DNA of 64,000 nucleotides, from the NCBI GenBank assembly GCA_016709725.1, contig JADJMG010000005.1, positions 285,501 through 349,500 of the forward strand. The letters are read 5' to 3'. The notes beneath the pieces are model-generated. The model saw nothing but the letters and a program-made list of their open reading frames with translations, did no database searches and had not been told where the DNA came from. This DNA is from Bacteroidota bacterium (GTDB taxonomy: Bacteria; Bacteroidota; Bacteroidia; AKYH767-A; OLB10). Position 1 is the stretch's first letter, and each line of letters starts with the position of its first letter. Shown piece by piece: positions 1 to 8,675 of this stretch. Position numbers and translations under genes: made by a program.

Positions 1-378
1 GTAGCAAGATTCGATTCGCTTGTTATTTGTGGCAAAACGGGAACAGCACAGAATCCACATGGAAAAGATCATAGTTTATTTGTAGCCTTTGCTCCCCGAG
101 ACAATCCTAAGATTGCTATTGCCGTGATGGTTGAAAACGCAGGATTTGGTGCGACGTGGGCTGCGCCGATTGCGAGTTTAATGATGGAAAAATATTTAAA
201 GGATTCTGTCAAACGACACGATCTCGAAGAACGAATGCTCAAAGGATACTTGCTCCCTCTTCAAAATAAGAGTCCCGAAAATCCTGGATTAAAAGTAAAA
301 GACAATACTCCCGTGAAACCGAAAAGTAAAAAAGATTCGAGTGTTGCTTTGTTAAATAACAAAAAGAAAAAGAAATAA
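1..378 (+). CDS. mrdA: Penicillin-binding protein 2, C-terminal end (partial)
   Basis: The frame is open from base 1, so the N-terminus lies outside the window. About 125 residues remain. They begin just before the KTGTAQ motif, the third conserved motif of penicillin-binding transpeptidases; the catalytic Ser and SxN motifs are off the edge. After KTGTAQ comes the usual 'HSLFVAFAP...IAIAVMVEN' core of PBP2. The tail is basic and ends in a run of five lysines. In the family this inner-membrane enzyme crosslinks peptidoglycan during elongation, working with RodA, whose gene follows 22 bp downstream on the same strand. That context favours PBP2 over the division transpeptidase FtsI. Confidence 0.88.
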   Translation, partial: VARFDSLVICGKTGTAQNPHGKDHSLFVAFAPRDNPKIAIAVMVENAGFGATWAAPIASLMMEKYLKDSVKRHDLEERMLKGYLLPLQNKSPENPGLKVKDNTPVKPKSKKDSSVALLNNKKKKK

Positions 379-400
379 TATTTTCGATTGAACTTAACTC

Positions 401-1663
401 ATGCGCAAACAAAATTCCATATTCGAAAATATTGACTGGGTACTAGTCGTATTTTACGTGGTGCTTGTCTTACTAGGATGGGTAAATATTTACGCTGCCG
501 TTTACAATGAAGAGCACAAAAACATGTTCGATCTTACCCAAAATTATGGGCGACAAATGTTATGGATTGGAACATCATTGGTTATTGGTTTAGCGATTTT
601 AGTGATTGATGGTAAATTTTATGCAGCCTTCTCCTTTCCTATTTACATTGTCACCATGGGGATCTTACTGGTGGTATTGGTCATTGCGCGAGATGTACAA
701 GGTGCTCGTTCGTGGATAGAAATTGGAAGTTTCAAATTACAACCATCGGAGTTTGCCAAGGTTGCTACCAACATGGCCATTGCAAAATACCTGAGTGCTT
801 TAGGAATTCGTATGGAGGATATGAAAACCAAAATTACTGCCGGCCTCCTCATCCTTTTACCTATGGCCTTGGTACTCTTGCAAAATGATACCGGTTCCGC
901 ATTAGTTTTTATTGCATTCATCTTTGTATTGTATAGAGAAGGATTATCACAAAACGTACTCATCTTTGGATTCTTAGCAGGCGTATTATTTGTACTGGCC
1001 TTAATGGTTCCAAACACGGTGCTCATTGGTGTTATTGGAGGATTAGGACTTGTTGCGTATTTACTGATGCGCAAAACCAGAAACAATTTGATTGTCATTC
1101 TAATCATTACAGCGCTTTGTTCGGGAATAGTATTCAGTGTCGATTATGCATTTAATGAAATCTTGCAGACCCATCAACGTGAACGCATCGAAGTATTGTT
1201 AGGGAAAAGAAGTGATCCGAAAGGAGCAGGTTATAATGTAAATCAAAGTTTAATTGCCATTGGTTCGGGTGGATTGACTGGCAAAGGATTTTTACAAGGT
1301 ACGCAAACCAAATACGATTTTGTTCCTGAGCAAAGCACCGATTTTATTTTCTGCACGGTGGGCGAAGAATGGGGATTTGTTGGGACTGCATTTGTTTTAA
1401 TTCTATTTACGCTGCTTCTCTATCGAATCGTATTTATTGCGGAGCGGCAACGTTCCACCTATACTCGAATTTATGCATATGGCGTAGCTTCAATTTTATT
1501 TTTCCATTTAATGATTAATGTAGGAATGGCCATTGGATTAGCGCCAGTCATTGGAATTCCATTACCCTTCTTTAGCTATGGTGGATCGTCCCTTTGGGGC
1601 TTTACTGTATTATTATTTGTCTTGATAAAATTGGATAGTTATCGAATGTACATCTTACGATGA
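401..1663 (+). CDS. rodA: Rod shape-determining protein RodA (SEDS glycosyltransferase)
   Basis: The 420-residue polytopic membrane protein has about ten hydrophobic segments. SEDS-family signatures are visible: 'KLQPSEFAK' in the first third, 'FVPEQSTDFIF' in the large extracellular loop and 'PLPFFSYGGSS' near the C-terminus. RodA polymerises lipid II into glycan strands in the elongation complex with PBP2, whose gene lies directly upstream. Length is normal for the family. The stop codon overlaps the start of the next gene by 4 bp (ATGA), so the three genes probably form one transcript. FtsW is the main alternative, but pairing with PBP2 favours RodA. Confidence 0.93.
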   Translation: MRKQNSIFENIDWVLVVFYVVLVLLGWVNIYAAVYNEEHKNMFDLTQNYGRQMLWIGTSLVIGLAILVIDGKFYAAFSFPIYIVTMGILLVVLVIARDVQGARSWIEIGSFKLQPSEFAKVATNMAIAKYLSALGIRMEDMKTKITAGLLILLPMALVLLQNDTGSALVFIAFIFVLYREGLSQNVLIFGFLAGVLFVLALMVPNTVLIGVIGGLGLVAYLLMRKTRNNLIVILIITALCSGIVFSVDYAFNEILQTHQRERIEVLLGKRSDPKGAGYNVNQSLIAIGSGGLTGKGFLQGTQTKYDFVPEQSTDFIFCTVGEEWGFVGTAFVLILFTLLLYRIVFIAERQRSTYTRIYAYGVASILFFHLMINVGMAIGLAPVIGIPLPFFSYGGSSLWGFTVLLFVLIKLDSYRMYILR

Positions 1664-2319
1664 AAACAAAAACAATTCTATTTCTCCTTGTATTTTTCTG
1701 CACTACATTTACTACCACCTTTGCGCAAGTATTAAGGGATTGTGATGTTTGCGGCGAATATTATTTAGAATCCATTCCAGAGGTGGCATCGGGTATTAAT
1801 TTAAAGAATGATTTTACCTTTGAATTCTTCTTTTCGAGTGGAGCATTAGATCGAACTGGAATGGGAACTTGGAAAGAAGATCTTTCATCTGACAACAAAA
1901 AAATGGTCGTGCTGAATTCAGATCCTGGAAAGAAAAATCCATTGTCTCTAGTAAATTCATCTCGAAAAAAAGGAAGACAAACAACGGTTAAAATGATTGA
2001 CATTAATCCGAGTTTGAGCTCCTATTTTCTTGCAGTTGGATTCATTGAGAATGACACCGTTTATACGTACTGTGATCAACAAGGAGAAGCGGTTTTAGAT
2101 GGAGAAACTTTCGACAGCCTACAAGTTATGTTTGAGTTTTGTCCAGATCATATGCTGAGTATTCCATCAACAAAAAATAATAATTATTTTCAAGTGAAAA
2201 GTGATGAAAGCTTATTTGAAATATTTTTTCGAGGTTTTCAATTATCGGTAAACGAAGAAGGGCTTGCCGGAAATCATCCAGTATTAAAAGGCAATTATCA
2301 ATATTTGAAAAGCAACTGA
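1660..2319 (+). CDS. Secreted protein of unknown function after rodA
   Basis: I do not recognise this 219-residue protein. It starts with a clear Sec signal peptide (basic MKTKT, hydrophobic stretch, then 'TTFAQ' at about residues 19-23). The mature part is predicted mostly beta, with a cysteine cluster 'RDCDVCGEYY' just after cleavage and further cysteines at 'TYCDQQ' and 'EFCPDH'. It overlaps rodA by 4 bp, which suggests translational coupling, so a periplasmic or outer-membrane role related to the envelope is possible but not shown. The stop lies 14 bp from the stop of the convergent waaA, with no obvious strong terminator in between. Confidence 0.75.
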   Translation: MKTKTILFLLVFFCTTFTTTFAQVLRDCDVCGEYYLESIPEVASGINLKNDFTFEFFFSSGALDRTGMGTWKEDLSSDNKKMVVLNSDPGKKNPLSLVNSSRKKGRQTTVKMIDINPSLSSYFLAVGFIENDTVYTYCDQQGEAVLDGETFDSLQVMFEFCPDHMLSIPSTKNNNYFQVKSDESLFEIFFRGFQLSVNEEGLAGNHPVLKGNYQYLKSN

Positions 2320-2333
2320 TTTTTGTTGCAACA

Positions 2334-3578
2334 TTATTTACCGATATAATTCATCGACAAATAATTCATTAAAATCGCTGTGGCACCTTTACGATCTTCA
2401 ATATACTTTCTATTCTTTGCACTGAGCACTTGATAATTTGATTCATCCTTTTCCAAGATATCAAAAGCAGATGATAAACTACTTCCATTCTTAATTCCAA
2501 TTCCCCCGCCCATTGCTTTTAGATCTCGGGCTTCTTTAAACTTCAAATGGTTGGGTCCGAAGAACACTGGTTTTCCATATACGGCAGCCTCCAAAATATT
2601 ATGTACCCCTTTTCCAAATCCACCTCCTACATACGTATACTTTCCATATCGATAAATAAGTGAAAGCTTTCCGATACTATCAATGATAAGCACTTTACAA
2701 TTTGCATCCATGTCCTTTTCTAAAGAAGAATACCGTTTTGTTTTTCCACTAAATCGATTTTCTATACTGCGAATTCTGGACTCATTGATTTCATGCGGAG
2801 CAATAATTAATTTTACCGATGGATGATCTTGAAGTAATGAAGCTAAAGCTTTTTCATCTTCGGACCAGGTACTTCCTGCAACCATGCATACATTATTCTT
2901 GCAAAAACTTTCAATCAATGGGAATGACACATTCCTACTACTTATTTCCAACACGCGATCAAATCGTGTATCACCCGACACGGTTACAGAGGGAATACTA
3001 TTTCGATATAACAACTCCAACGACGATTGATCCTGAACGAAGAGATGTGTATAGCGAGTTAGAATTTTTTTAAAGAATTTACCCCAAGGCTTAAAATAAA
3101 TTTGTCCAGGACGGAAGATGGCCGAAAGACAATAGAAAGAAGTTTTTCGCCGAAACAATTCCTTCCCATAAAAAAACCAAAACTCATATTTTACAAAAAA
3201 CACTAATGAAGGATTTAAAATATTGACAAAAGCTTTACTTGTTTGTGGTCCATCCAACGGCATATAACATACATAGTCGGCCATAGACTCATTCTTTTTT
3301 GCTTCATATCCTGAAGGTGAAAAAAACGAAAGAAGAATAAAATGATTTGGAAAATCTTTTCTCAATTGCTCTAAAACGGGCCGGCCTTGTTCAAACTCAC
3401 CTAAAGAGGCGCAATGAAACCAAATTCTGGGACTATTATTGTTCCTAAGCGCATCTTTCAGTTTTTGTTTCCATCCCGACCTACCTTTTACCCATTCTTT
3501 AGCTTTATTATTAAACAAGGAAGCCATACGAATTAATAAACCGTACAGCTGAATAAATAAGTAATAAAGCACTTTCAT
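2334..3578 (-). CDS. waaA: 3-deoxy-D-manno-octulosonic acid transferase
   Basis: WaaA/KdtA moves Kdo from CMP-Kdo onto the lipid A precursor at the inner face of the cytoplasmic membrane. The 414-residue protein has an N-terminal hydrophobic anchor (about residues 3-22). It then shows 'HCASLGEFEQ', where Glu61 matches the catalytic base of the family, the central 'SGDTRFDRV' and 'GSTW' segments, and the C-terminal 'GGGFGKGVHNILEAAVYGKPVFFGPN' region typical of GT30 donor binding. Length is normal. kdsB, which makes its CMP-Kdo donor, is at 53996-54740 in the same window but not in the same operon. Confidence 0.93.
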   Translation of the reverse strand: MKVLYYLFIQLYGLLIRMASLFNNKAKEWVKGRSGWKQKLKDALRNNNSPRIWFHCASLGEFEQGRPVLEQLRKDFPNHFILLSFFSPSGYEAKKNESMADYVCYMPLDGPQTSKAFVNILNPSLVFFVKYEFWFFYGKELFRRKTSFYCLSAIFRPGQIYFKPWGKFFKKILTRYTHLFVQDQSSLELLYRNSIPSVTVSGDTRFDRVLEISSRNVSFPLIESFCKNNVCMVAGSTWSEDEKALASLLQDHPSVKLIIAPHEINESRIRSIENRFSGKTKRYSSLEKDMDANCKVLIIDSIGKLSLIYRYGKYTYVGGGFGKGVHNILEAAVYGKPVFFGPNHLKFKEARDLKAMGGGIGIKNGSSLSSAFDILEKDESNYQVLSAKNRKYIEDRKGATAILMNYLSMNYIGK

Positions 3579-3701
3579 TTCTCGACTATTTAATCGCTAT
3601 TAATGGTGGATCAATATTATTGGAAACAGGATCATAGAGGTTTAGAATCCTTTCGAATTTATTTGGTGAATATCGCACATAAATTCAAATAGAAAATTCA
3701 A

Positions 3702-4472
3702 TTAATAAACATAAAATTTATCTGGAGCTTCTTTATATAATGGAATTACCCATCCCACTCGAACACCAAATAATAAATCAATTCTTGCTTTCTTATTGGC
3801 TTTCATGGCTCCAAAATCAAAATCACGTCTGCTTGCGGTCCAGCCTTGAACCGCTTCTACTCCACCAAAAAAATTAACAAGGCGCTGATTTCCAACATAT
3901 AAATAACCAAGAAACTCCCTTGCAGCAATTCCGTTTGTTAATCTGTCGTACCCTTTAAGATATTCCTCACGTAGGGCTGGAACTGCATTTTTCTTATCCT
4001 GAATCAAAATTTTATGTTGCATGAAACCAAGGCTCATTTCCACAATAAATCCACAGTTTGGATTGGGCTTTACTACATGAAACAGTCGACCTATGCCTAA
4101 AGTTGCATAATATCCTCTTTCAAAGACGCGAACATCGGCATAATATCCATCCGCACCAATAATGGTCCCTTCAGAGGTAGTTAGTCCAGTAAAAAGATTG
4201 GGTTCATTTATTTTAGTGCCGAAAATAAAAGCTCCCTCAGCGGTAAACATCCAACCTTTAGCCGTTTTATATGTTACCCCCATGCCAACTGACTGATTGA
4301 TTCCGAAACGTTTAGCCATATCTCCGCTAGGAATTTGCAATCCATAAGACGGGCGAATCATCACCATAGAAATGGAAGAGTCTTTTACGCTCACTTGAGC
4401 AGACGAAATATTTATTCCTGAAATCAACAGAAAAACAGACAATAGAATCGAATTTTTGGGGTTCTTCAACAT
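3702..4472 (-). CDS. Putative outer-membrane beta-barrel protein
   Basis: The protein has about 256 residues and a signal peptide (hydrophobic run then 'NISSAQ'). The mature part shows alternating aromatic and glycine-rich strands ('SVGMGVTYKTAKGWMFTAEG', 'GYYATLGIGRLF', 'LLFGVRVGWVIPL') and ends in a hydrophobic-Tyr motif (FYVY), as many outer-membrane barrels do. I do not know a named family. The open frame extends to a TTG at 4481, but the ATG at 4472 is the better start because a promoter-like TAAATTTG overlaps the TTG. It is divergent from wbpE and lies between waaA and the nucleotide-sugar block, so a surface role is plausible. Confidence 0.7.
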   Translation of the reverse strand: MLKNPKNSILLSVFLLISGINISSAQVSVKDSSISMVMIRPSYGLQIPSGDMAKRFGINQSVGMGVTYKTAKGWMFTAEGAFIFGTKINEPNLFTGLTTSEGTIIGADGYYADVRVFERGYYATLGIGRLFHVVKPNPNCGFIVEMSLGFMQHKILIQDKKNAVPALREEYLKGYDRLTNGIAAREFLGYLYVGNQRLVNFFGGVEAVQGWTASRRDFDFGAMKANKKARIDLLFGVRVGWVIPLYKEAPDKFYVY

Positions 4473-4478
4473 ACCGAA

Positions 4479-4486
4479 CAAATTTA
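4479..4486 (-). promoter_or_regulatory. -7 element TAAATTTG before the outer-membrane protein gene
   Basis: The minus strand reads TAAATTTG, an exact match to the Bacteroidota -7 consensus TAnnTTTG. Six bases separate it from the ATG at 4472. No TTTG box is visible at the usual -33 distance. It argues against the upstream TTG start and suggests a very short or absent 5' leader. Confidence 0.45.
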
Positions 4487-4534
4487 GACAATTTACAGAG
4501 TATTGCCTATACCTAATTTCACTTCAAATAATAG

Positions 4535-4542
4535 TATCTTCG
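4535..4542 (+). promoter_or_regulatory. Possible -7 element TATCTTCG upstream of wbpE
   Basis: TATCTTCG resembles TAnnTTTG with one change and is the same variant seen before trpS and the SDR gene. It lies 49 bp before the wbpE start. No TTTG is found 17-21 bp upstream, so support is weak. Confidence 0.3.
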
Positions 4543-4591
4543 CTGACCGAAACTTATACAACTATTAAGGTTAGCATTAAAACGAAAAGTA

Positions 4592-5731
4592 ATGGAAACG
4601 ATGAAAAAAATGTCCATGGTTGACTTAGTAAGTCAATATAAAAAAATAAAAACTGAAATTGATACTGCGATTCAAGATGTAGTGGTTTCATCGGCATATA
4701 TCAATGGTCCTGATGTTAAACATTTCGCTAAAGAATTAGAAGAATACTTAGATGTAAAACACGTGATCCCTTGTGCAAATGGAACGGATGCTTTACAAAT
4801 TGCCATGATGGCTTTAAATTTTAAGCCGGGAGATGAAATAATTACTGCAAGCTTTACTTGTGTAGCAACGGCTGAAGTAATGGCATTGCTTCAACTCAAG
4901 CCAGTTTTGGTAGATGTTGATCCCGACACCTTTGCGATAGATTGTGATGCAATTGAAAGAGCCATCACTCCAAGAACAGTAGCCATTGTTCCCGTACATT
5001 TATTCGGCCAATGCAGTAATATGCAACGAGTGATGGAGATTGCTAATGAACGCAATTTATATGTTATTGAAGATACCGCACAAGCAATCGGTGCTGAATA
5101 CACCCTATCGAATGGAACAACGATGAAAGCTGGAACCATTGGAACCATTGGAACCACATCCTTCTTCCCATCAAAAAATCTGGGTTGTATGGGTGATGGC
5201 GGTGCAATTTTTACTCAAAATGATGAATTAGCTCAACGAATCAGAATTATTGCCAACCATGGACAATCTGTGCAATATCATCATGATGATATTGGAGTAA
5301 ACAGTCGATTAGATACCATGCAGGCAGCGATTTTAAGAATCAAACTTCGTCATCTAGACGAATATTGCGAAGCTCGTCAACGCGCTGCTGCATTTTATGA
5401 TCAAGCATTCGGAAAAAATCCGAAACTTAAAATCCCTACACGACAAGAGCATTCAACACATGTATTTCATCAATATACATTGGTGCTAAGAGGTGTTTCA
5501 AGAACTGCATTACGAGAGCATTTAGAGAGTAAGGGGGTGCCTTCCATGATTTATTATCCGATTCCACTGCATATGCAAAAAGCATACACGGATCCAAGGT
5601 ATAAGCACGGTGATTTTCCAGTAACAGAAGACTTATGCGCACATGTAATTTCCTTACCTATGCATACCGAATTAACAAACGAAGACCTAGCCCATATTAC
5701 TTCCAGCGTTTTAGAATTTGTAAATCGCTAA
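4592..5731 (+). CDS. wbpE: DegT/DnrJ/EryC1 aminotransferase, WbpE type
   Basis: This PLP enzyme has 379 residues. 'CANGTDALQIAMMAL', 'EDTAQAIGA' and 'TSFFPSKNLGCMGDGGAIF' place it in the sugar aminotransferase family; Lys195 in FFPSK should form the PLP Schiff base, and 'HGQSVQYHHDDIGVNSRLDT' is the substrate-side loop. The best match from memory is WbpE/WlbC, which aminates C3 of UDP-3-keto-GlcNAcA. The other three enzymes of that route (WbpD, WbpB, WbpA) lie at 8.1-11.0 kb. A 9-bp unit repeated near 5130-5155 encodes GTIGTIGT. An alternative ATG at residue 4 would shorten it slightly. Confidence 0.88.
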   Translation: METMKKMSMVDLVSQYKKIKTEIDTAIQDVVVSSAYINGPDVKHFAKELEEYLDVKHVIPCANGTDALQIAMMALNFKPGDEIITASFTCVATAEVMALLQLKPVLVDVDPDTFAIDCDAIERAITPRTVAIVPVHLFGQCSNMQRVMEIANERNLYVIEDTAQAIGAEYTLSNGTTMKAGTIGTIGTTSFFPSKNLGCMGDGGAIFTQNDELAQRIRIIANHGQSVQYHHDDIGVNSRLDTMQAAILRIKLRHLDEYCEARQRAAAFYDQAFGKNPKLKIPTRQEHSTHVFHQYTLVLRGVSRTALREHLESKGVPSMIYYPIPLHMQKAYTDPRYKHGDFPVTEDLCAHVISLPMHTELTNEDLAHITSSVLEFVNR

Positions 5732-5790
5732 TTGCAACATTTCTTAGGATTTTAAGTATAAACTAGGTAAACATTTAAAAACAAAAAAAT

Positions 5791-6966
5791 ATGAACATTG
5801 CAGTAGTTGGTACCGGATATGTAGGATTAGTTACCGGAACTTGTTTCGCAGAGATGGGAAACCATGTTACCTGCGTTGATATTGATGCTAACAAAGTGGA
5901 AAAAATGCGCAATAGCATTATTCCAATTTACGAACCACATTTAGATGTTCTTTTTGAAAGAAACATAAAACAAGGTCGTTTACAATTTACTACCAATTTG
6001 GAAGAAGCGGTAAAAGACGCCACCATTATTTTCTTAGCCCTTCCAACTCCTCCAGGAGAAGATGGATCAGCAGATCTTTCCTATGTGTTAGGTGTATCAG
6101 CACAATTAGGTCGTTTAATTAGAGATTATAAAATTGTAATTAATAAGAGTACAGTTCCTGTTGGAACCGCTGAAAAAGTGCGTGAAGCCATTGCAAAAAC
6201 ATGCACGGTACATTTTGATGTAATTTCAAATCCAGAATTCTTACGTGAAGGATATGCTGTGGATGATTTCATGAAACCTGATCGCGTTGTTATTGGAACA
6301 CGTAGTGAAGTAGCGAAAAAAGTAATGAGTGATTTATATGCTCCTTTTGTACGTCAAGGAAATCCAATTTATTTTATGGATGAGCGTTCAGCTGAATTAA
6401 CAAAGTACGCTGCCAATGCATTTTTAGCTACTAAAATCACATTCATGAATGAGGTTTCTAACCTTTGTGAGAAAGTGGGTGCTAATGTAGATGCCATTCG
6501 AATTGGTATTGGTTCTGATTCTCGAATTGGAAAGCGTTTCTTGTTTGCAGGAATTGGATATGGTGGTTCATGCTTCCCGAAAGATGTGCAAGCACTTTAT
6601 CGTACGTCACAAGATTACAATTACGATTTCAAAATTCTTTCATCTGTGATGGAAGTTAACGAAACTCATTCCATTAGTGCTTTTGATCCAGAAGCTATGG
6701 AAAATGTAAAACGCACCATTGGAGAAGTAATTCATTATGCAAATGATCCTTATGAGGCCGCTCAAGGTGCTGATGCCATATTGATTGCTACCGAATGGGC
6801 ACTCTTCCGAACTCCTGATTTCGACAAATTAAAAGAATCCATGAAGGAAAAAGTAATTTTTGATGGTCGTAACTTGTACGATTTACAACGCATGGCCGAG
6901 TTAGGATTTTATTACAACAGCATGGGAAGAGAAACCGTTTCTCCTCAGATTCCAGCATTTTCATAA
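5791..6966 (+). CDS. ugd: UDP-glucose 6-dehydrogenase with an internal in-frame deletion
   Basis: Ugd oxidises UDP-glucose to UDP-glucuronate with NAD. The N-terminal Rossmann motif GTGYVGLVTG (residues 7-16), 'NKSTVPVGTA', 'NPEFLREG' and the catalytic 'GYGGSCFPKD' (Cys261) are intact. At residues 290-296 the chain jumps from 'VMEVNETH' to 'SISAFDPEAM'. Family members have about 45 more residues here, holding the first strand of the C-terminal UDP-binding domain and the 'GLAFKPNTDDIREAP'-type motif. The protein is therefore 391 residues rather than about 437. The frame is kept. It may be a real inactivating deletion or an assembly collapse. Its product would feed the decarboxylase 19 bp downstream. 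Confidence 0.9.
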   Translation: MNIAVVGTGYVGLVTGTCFAEMGNHVTCVDIDANKVEKMRNSIIPIYEPHLDVLFERNIKQGRLQFTTNLEEAVKDATIIFLALPTPPGEDGSADLSYVLGVSAQLGRLIRDYKIVINKSTVPVGTAEKVREAIAKTCTVHFDVISNPEFLREGYAVDDFMKPDRVVIGTRSEVAKKVMSDLYAPFVRQGNPIYFMDERSAELTKYAANAFLATKITFMNEVSNLCEKVGANVDAIRIGIGSDSRIGKRFLFAGIGYGGSCFPKDVQALYRTSQDYNYDFKILSSVMEVNETHSISAFDPEAMENVKRTIGEVIHYANDPYEAAQGADAILIATEWALFRTPDFDKLKESMKEKVIFDGRNLYDLQRMAELGFYYNSMGRETVSPQIPAFS

Positions 6967-6985
6967 ATAAAAAATATCGACTTGT

Positions 6986-7963
6986 ATGTCAACAAAAAAA
7001 AGGGTACTCATCACTGGAGCAGCAGGATTCTTGGGCTCCCATTTATGTGATCGATTTATTAAAGAAGGATATGATGTGGTTGGGATGGATAATCTCATTA
7101 CAGGTGATTTAAAAAATATTGAACATCTTTTTAAATTAAAAGAGTTTGAATTTTATCATCACGACGTAAGTAGATTTGTTCATGTTCCCGGACAAATTGA
7201 TTACATCCTTCATTTTGCTTCACCTGCAAGTCCGATTGATTATTTGAAAATTCCAATCCAAACTTTAAAAGTTGGATCGTTAGGTACTCATAACTTATTA
7301 GGATTTGCGCGTGTTAAAAATGCAAGAATTTTAGTGGCTTCTACGAGTGAAGTTTATGGTGATCCTACCGTACATCCTCAAACAGAAAATTATTGGGGAA
7401 ATGTAAATCCTATTGGACCTCGTGGTGTCTACGACGAAGCGAAAAGATTTCAAGAAGCGATAACGATGGCTTATCATACTTATCATAATTTAGAAACTAG
7501 AATCGTTCGTATCTTTAATACCTATGGTCCACGCATGCGATTAAATGATGGACGCGTTTTACCTGCATTTATTGGTCAAGCATTACGTGGTGAAGACTTA
7601 ACCGTTTTCGGAGATGGTTCACAAACACGTTCTTTTTGCTATGTAGATGATCTTATCGAAGGAATATACAGATTGTTACTTAGCAACTATGCGTACCCTG
7701 TAAACATTGGCAATCCACAAGAGATTACCATTCGCGAATTCGGTGAAGAGATTATTAAACTCACCGGGACCCATCAAAAACTCATTACACATCCCTTACC
7801 CCAAGACGATCCGAAACAACGTCGTCCAGATATAACGAAAGCACAAGAAATTCTAGGTTGGGAACCAAAAATTAGTCGAGAAGTTGGATTAAAAATCACT
7901 TACGATTATTTCAAAAGTTTGCCTGCCGAAGAATTAAATAAAACAGAACATCGATTTGCATAG
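6986..7963 (+). CDS. uxs: UDP-glucuronate decarboxylase (UDP-xylose synthase)
   Basis: This extended SDR of 325 residues has the NAD-binding GAAGFLGSH motif (about residues 11-19) and the catalytic 'STSEVYGD' and 'YDEAK' (Tyr-xxx-Lys) motifs. The family-specific 'NPIGPRGVYDEAKR' and 'NTYGPRMRLNDGRVLPAFI' segments distinguish UXS from dTDP-glucose dehydratases. It converts UDP-glucuronate to UDP-xylose and CO2. It directly follows ugd, its source of substrate, so the two form a pathway pair; if the ugd deletion is real, UDP-xylose supply would need another dehydrogenase. Confidence 0.92.
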   Translation: MSTKKRVLITGAAGFLGSHLCDRFIKEGYDVVGMDNLITGDLKNIEHLFKLKEFEFYHHDVSRFVHVPGQIDYILHFASPASPIDYLKIPIQTLKVGSLGTHNLLGFARVKNARILVASTSEVYGDPTVHPQTENYWGNVNPIGPRGVYDEAKRFQEAITMAYHTYHNLETRIVRIFNTYGPRMRLNDGRVLPAFIGQALRGEDLTVFGDGSQTRSFCYVDDLIEGIYRLLLSNYAYPVNIGNPQEITIREFGEEIIKLTGTHQKLITHPLPQDDPKQRRPDITKAQEILGWEPKISREVGLKITYDYFKSLPAEELNKTEHRFA

Positions 7964-8099
7964 TTCTGTAGAACAAACAGAATTCGACACTCAAATTTTA
8001 ATGTACTGATTTAACAAATTTAAACAGTACATTGAAATTATACATTACAGGAGAAAGAATCATCAACCCTCTTCTCTCCATCAAGACCGAATAAATTAA

Positions 8100-8675
8100 A
8101 TGGATTATAGCGCTCACCCTTCTGCAATTATTGATGAAGGTTGCAACATAGGAAAAGGAACCAAGGTTTGGCACTTTAGTCATATTATGCCCAATTGTAC
8201 TATTGGGGAAAATTGTAATATTGGCCAAAACGTAGTTATCTCTCCCGCCGTGGTTATTGGCAATAATGTTAAAATACAAAACAACGTTTCTATTTATACA
8301 GGCGTTACCTGCGAAGATGATGTTTTCTTAGGCCCAAGTATGGTTTTTACGAATGTGAACAATCCACGTAGTGCCATTAACCGCAGAGATCAATATTCAA
8401 AAACGGTAGTGAAGAAAGGCGCTTCTATTGGTGCCAATGCGACGATCGTTTGTGGACATGACATTGGTCGATTTGCTTTCATTGGAGCTGGAGCGGTAGT
8501 CACTAAAAATGTTCCCGACTATGCATTGGTGGTAGGAAATCCCGCAAAGCAAATGGGTTGGATGAGCGAATATGGTCACAGGTTGAAATTCGATGCGGAT
8601 GGTCTAGCAACTTGTCCTGAGAGTAAGCAACAATACAAACTAAGTTCAAATCGAGTTAGCCGAATTGATGTATGA
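8100..8675 (+). CDS. wbpD: UDP-3-amino sugar N-acetyltransferase, WbpD type
   Basis: The 191-residue protein is a left-handed beta-helix acetyltransferase. Hexapeptide-like repeats run from residue 5 to about 150 ('IGKGTKVWHFSHI', 'IGENCNIGQNVVI', 'IGANATIVCGHDIG', 'IGAGAVVTKNVPDYALVVGNPAK'). 'VFTNVNNPRS' is characteristic of the WbpD/WlbB branch, which acetylates the C3 amine of UDP-GlcNAc3NA using acetyl-CoA. Its stop overlaps the next gene, wbpB, by 4 bp. The 136-bp gap before it could hold a promoter, but I could not define one. Confidence 0.9.
   Translation: MDYSAHPSAIIDEGCNIGKGTKVWHFSHIMPNCTIGENCNIGQNVVISPAVVIGNNVKIQNNVSIYTGVTCEDDVFLGPSMVFTNVNNPRSAINRRDQYSKTVVKKGASIGANATIVCGHDIGRFAFIGAGAVVTKNVPDYALVVGNPAKQMGWMSEYGHRLKFDADGLATCPESKQQYKLSSNRVSRIDV

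Noticed and set aside
643..1107. 154-codon minus-strand frame inside rodA
   Set aside because: It is the complement of strongly conserved rodA codons and has no recognisable domain.
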